NCBI GenBank assembly: GCA_002421445.1
Contig: DIKB01000105.1
Span: 1 to 8,103, forward strand
DNA from: Dehalococcoidia bacterium UBA5629
GTDB taxonomy: Bacteria; Chloroflexota; Dehalococcoidia; GIF9; UBA5629
Reading direction: 5' to 3'
Length of the DNA: 8,103 nucleotides
The notes beneath the pieces are model-generated. The model worked only from the letters and a program-made list of their open reading frames with translations. It was not told the origin of the DNA and ran no database searches. A program made the translations under genes and the position numbers. Positions 5,593 through 8,103 of the stretch are shown here, piece by piece; position 1 is the first letter of the stretch, and every line of letters begins with the position of its first letter.

Positions 5593-5938
5593 TCTTCTTT
5601 TGTTTTGCCTTGCAACTGAGACACAGGCTGGCGCAGGGTAGCGCTTCAAGCCTTGCCGGCTCGATGGGTTTGCCACAGTTGTCGCACAGGCCGTATGTAC
5701 CGGCATCGTATTTTTTTAAAGCGTGCTCGATCATGGCCAGATTGTTACTAACCTGACTCTCGATGGCTAGCTTTTTCTCAAATTCGAATATTTCTGTAGC
5801 ATCCTCCTCTCGTTTACCGAAAGGATTGCCCTCACGTTGATCGTTCTCTCCGCGGGCACGTTTAATATCCGCCAGCTCATCGGTGATGCGCTGACGTTCT
5901 TTTACAAGCTGACTGTGGAGCAACGTTATCTCTACCAT
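5585..5938 (-). CDS. DksA/TraR-family C4 zinc-finger protein
   Basis: This 117-residue soluble protein has an N-terminal coiled-coil-like charged region (about residues 1-75; VKERQRITDELADIKRA and FEFEKKLAIESQ) and a C-terminal zinc finger. The finger is C85-x2-C88-x17-C106-x2-C109, within GTYGLCDNCGKPIEPARLEA, the classic TraR/DksA signature (an extra C102 lies between). Family members insert into the RNA polymerase secondary channel and modulate initiation, often with ppGpp; whether this one does cannot be read from sequence. It is shorter than E. coli DksA (151). The coiled-coil tip acidic pair typical of DksA (DxxDxA) is not evident; the nearest acidic cluster is REEDATEI (43-50). The ATG at 5936-5938 has no good ribosome site. 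It is the first gene of the lspA-rluD operon, and its stop overlaps the lspA start. Confidence 0.88.
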   Translation of the reverse strand: MVEITLLHSQLVKERQRITDELADIKRARGENDQREGNPFGKREEDATEIFEFEKKLAIESQVSNNLAMIEHALKKYDAGTYGLCDNCGKPIEPARLEALPCASLCLSCKAKQKKNV

Positions 5939-6121
5939 TGTATTAACCAGGGCTGATAAGAAACTTGAAAGTCATTCTAATCTATCTGACTCAGCAAAAG
6001 CAATGTCTATGCTAACAGTTAAGATATATAGTATCATTATAAACTGATTTGGATTGGTTACAAACGGTATTGTATTCTCCTTAACCAACTCGCCTGCATA
6101 ATAATTTAAGGGGGTATTTCT
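5939..6121. other. Divergent intergenic region between the DksA-like operon and the P-type ATPase
   Basis: This 183-bp AT-rich spacer has no gene. It holds a plausible minus-strand promoter (separate entry) and a 7-bp inverted repeat, TTGGTTA (6054-6060) with TAACCAA (6082-6088), 21 bases apart; the left arm overlaps the minus-strand -35. A CATAAT at 6097-6102 could be a plus-strand -10 but has no convincing -35. No terminator is seen. Confidence 0.5.
6036..6063 (-). promoter_or_regulatory. Probable promoter of the DksA-like/lspA/rluD operon
   Basis: On the minus strand a perfect TATAAT (complement of 6036-6041) lies 16 bp after TTGTAA (complement of 6058-6063, 4 of 6). Transcription would start near 6029, giving a leader of about 90 bases before the ATG at 5938. 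The surroundings are AT-rich, so chance matches are possible. Confidence 0.4.
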
Positions 6122-8103
6122 ATGCTTCAGGAAAAGAGCTGGCACAATCTAAGCGCTGATGAAACTATGGAGGCTCTCAGCGCTGGTTATCAGGGTTTAA
6201 GTGCGGAGGATGCGAAACAACGATTTACTCAATTCGGCCCCAATGAACTAACGGAGAAGAAAAAGACGCCCGCATGGCTGCTTTTTCTCGGCCAATTCAA
6301 AGATTTCCTCATTATCATACTTCTTGCTGCTGCTGTTATCTCCGCTGTGCTGGCGATGATGGGGGAGGGAGACATCTGGGATCCGCTGCTGATTGTCGTC
6401 ATCGTCATGTTTGCTGCGATTCTGGGATTTGTCCAGGAGCATCGGTCAGGGCAAGCGATGGAGGCATTGAAAAAAATGACGGCGCCAACAGCAACGATAC
6501 TTCGGGAAGGAGAAGAAGTGGAGATCCCTACACGTGAAATCGTTCCCGGCGATATCGTCGTGCTGGAAGCGGGGGATCGTATTCCGGCCGATGTACGGTT
6601 AGTTAAAGCTATAAGTATGAAAGTCGATGAAGCTCCGCTTACCGGAGAGTCTGTACCTGTCGACAAATTTTCTGACGCTATTTCCGGAGACGTCCCGATT
6701 GCTGATCGCAGAAATATGGCATATACAGGTACTACGATTGTTTACGGACGAGGTAAAGCGGTGGTGACGGGAACAGGCATGAGGACGGAGTTCGGTAAGA
6801 TTGCAGGCATGCTGCAAAATGTGGAAACGCCACCGACTCCATTGCAGGTGAATCTGGACAAGGTGGGCAAGGTTCTCGGTATCGTCTGTTTGGTGATCTG
6901 TGGTGTGGTCGCAAGTTTGGGTATTATCGTAGGGTTATTTGAGAGTTATCTGGCTGCTTTTATCTGGGGTGTCAGTCTGGCGGTGGCCGCAGTACCTGAA
7001 GCTTTGCCGGCAGTTGTCACGATTTGTCTTGCTCTGGGCGTGCAGAGGATGTCAAAGCGTCATGCTCTCATACGAGAGTTGCCTGCTGTGGAAACGCTTG
7101 GCTGTACCACGTTTATTTGCTCCGATAAAACGGGTACGCTGACACAAAATGCAATGACAGTGAAGAAAATCCATATTGATGGCAAGATGGTGGATGTCAG
7201 TGGTGTGGGATATGAGCCGAAAGGCTCTTTTTCGGCAAATAATGTTCGTTTTAAACCGCAAGACGATCCGTGCCTCAATCAATTGCTTCGTGCCAGCATA
7301 CTGTGCAACGATTCGCGTCTTGTTCACAATGATGATGTTTGGCAGGTGAGAGGTGATCCAACAGAGGGCGCTCTGGTTGTGCTGGCTGCAAAAGCTGGCA
7401 TAAATATCGATGAAGAGATGCGTACTTCACGTGTTATGGAATTGCCCTTTTCCTCCGAGCGGAAACGGATGACAACAGTGCATGATACCCAGCATGGTGG
7501 AATCGCTTATTCAAAAGGCGCCCCTGAGGTTATACTGGATTCCTGTACGCTGATTTGTATTAATGGAACTGATAGGGCAATCACTGACTCTGATCGACGG
7601 AACATACTTGAGGCAAATCATACTATGGCTTCGTCGGCATTGCGGGTGCTGGGACTTTCCTATAAACGGCTTTCTGATTTAAAAGCTGCGACTGATGTGG
7701 GATGTAACGAGATCGCAGAAAGGGGAATGGTTTGGCTGGGTTTGGTCGGTATGATTGACCCGCCGCGTGAAGAAGCTAAGGACGCTATTGCATTATGCAA
7801 GCAAGCTGGTATTCACCCGGTGATGATTACCGGTGATCATCGAGTGACCGCTGAAGCTATTGCCGGAGAACTGGGGATTTTGTCCGAAGATAAAATGGTG
7901 CTCAGCGGTAGCGATCTGGACAAACTATCGCAGGAAGAACTCGAGAAAGTGGTAGAAAAAGTGAGCGTATATGCCCGCGTATCTGCTGAGCATAAGATGC
8001 GAGTAGTGGAAGCGCTTCAATCGAAGAAACAAGTTGTCGCGATGACGGGCGATGGTGTTAACGATGCGCCGGCATTGAGAAAAGCGGATATCGGCATTGC
8101 CAT
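6122..8103 (+). CDS. P-type cation-transporting ATPase, calcium-ATPase-like (type II), 3' end cut off by the window
   Basis: This is a membrane pump that couples ATP hydrolysis through an aspartyl-phosphate to cation export. The ATG at 6122 follows AAGGGGG (6108-6114) by seven bases; 660 codons are present without interruption. Order: cation-ATPase N-domain (1-55), helices M1 (about 62-80) and M2 (88-106), actuator domain with TGES (174-177), M3 (251-273) and M4 (about 281-305) with VPEALP (291-296). E293 there corresponds to E309 of SERCA, a calcium ligand. Next come phosphorylation site D335 in CSDKTGTLT, nucleotide-domain KGAPE (465-469), TGDH (570-573) and the hinge TGDGVNDAPAL (642-652). 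Missing are M5-M10, with the remaining ion ligands, so calcium is the likely but unproven substrate; sodium or mixed specificity is possible. No heavy-metal-binding N-terminus or CPC motif is present, ruling out the copper/cadmium (P1B) type. Confidence 0.95.
   Translation, partial: MLQEKSWHNLSADETMEALSAGYQGLSAEDAKQRFTQFGPNELTEKKKTPAWLLFLGQFKDFLIIILLAAAVISAVLAMMGEGDIWDPLLIVVIVMFAAILGFVQEHRSGQAMEALKKMTAPTATILREGEEVEIPTREIVPGDIVVLEAGDRIPADVRLVKAISMKVDEAPLTGESVPVDKFSDAISGDVPIADRRNMAYTGTTIVYGRGKAVVTGTGMRTEFGKIAGMLQNVETPPTPLQVNLDKVGKVLGIVCLVICGVVASLGIIVGLFESYLAAFIWGVSLAVAAVPEALPAVVTICLALGVQRMSKRHALIRELPAVETLGCTTFICSDKTGTLTQNAMTVKKIHIDGKMVDVSGVGYEPKGSFSANNVRFKPQDDPCLNQLLRASILCNDSRLVHNDDVWQVRGDPTEGALVVLAAKAGINIDEEMRTSRVMELPFSSERKRMTTVHDTQHGGIAYSKGAPEVILDSCTLICINGTDRAITDSDRRNILEANHTMASSALRVLGLSYKRLSDLKAATDVGCNEIAERGMVWLGLVGMIDPPREEAKDAIALCKQAGIHPVMITGDHRVTAEAIAGELGILSEDKMVLSGSDLDKLSQEELEKVVEKVSVYARVSAEHKMRVVEALQSKKQVVAMTGDGVNDAPALRKADIGIA

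Noticed and set aside
5593..5706. N-terminal extension of lspA by 38 codons
   Set aside because: It lies wholly within the DksA-like gene in another frame and would put a charged non-membrane segment before the first helix.
6097..6102. CATAAT as the -10 of the ATPase promoter
   Set aside because: No acceptable -35 lies 16-18 bp upstream and it is only 20 bases from the start codon; not strong enough to list.
6229..6666. Minus-strand frame of 145 codons opposite the ATPase
   Set aside because: The low-complexity Ser/Thr/Ile composition is typical of an antisense shadow of a membrane-protein gene; the ATPase frame is intact here.
1..8103. tRNA, rRNA, CRISPR array, riboswitch, prophage or integron features
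   Set aside because: I looked for cloverleaf-like stems, regularly spaced identical repeats and recombinase or capsid motifs on both strands and saw none that could be supported.

Overview
The window comes from a mid-GC bacterial chromosome. It reads as ordinary core genome with a patch of decay and repeats between recJ and amtB. The protein sequences look most like Chloroflexota, perhaps Dehalococcoidia; this rests on remembered resemblance (the DksA-like/lspA/rluD cluster, the amtB-glnB pair, and TGTCA-ended palindromic repeats), so the placement is tentative. No tRNA, rRNA, CRISPR array, transposase or phage gene is visible.

Layout, left to right. (1) The C-terminal three quarters of recJ (single-strand exonuclease) runs in from the left edge and stops at 1271. 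(2) A gene-poor stretch, 1272-1964, holds facing and tandem copies of a palindromic intergenic repeat (1297-1466). It is followed by a decayed gene for a sulfite-oxidase-like molybdopterin oxidoreductase (1552-1872), broken by two deletions and a one-base frameshift. (3) An ammonium transporter (amtB) overlaps by one base with a PII signalling protein (glnB/glnK type). They are preceded by four GTAAC/GAAAC pentamers at an exact 11-bp period, resembling the actinobacterial GlnR box and running into the -35 element. (4) A thioredoxin gene has its own clear promoter and a perfect 8-6-8 palindrome at the expected transcription start. A 31-residue glycine-zipper membrane peptide follows, then a strong intrinsic terminator. 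(5) On the minus strand, a tightly overlapping operon encodes a DksA/TraR-type zinc-finger protein, lipoprotein signal peptidase (lspA) and an RluD-type 23S rRNA pseudouridine synthase. (6) A divergent P-type, calcium-ATPase-like cation pump runs off the right edge.

How the parts fit together: amtB and PII form the standard ammonium uptake and sensing pair, here probably switched on by a GlnR-like OmpR-family activator. The thioredoxin unit looks like a separately controlled two-gene operon with a repressor-type operator. The minus-strand operon combines a transcription modulator, lipoprotein maturation and ribosomal RNA modification, linked by overlapping reading frames.

The items most worth following are the 11-bp repeat array before amtB, the thioredoxin operator with its micropeptide, and the pseudogene, which has lost the segment expected to carry its molybdenum-ligand cysteine.
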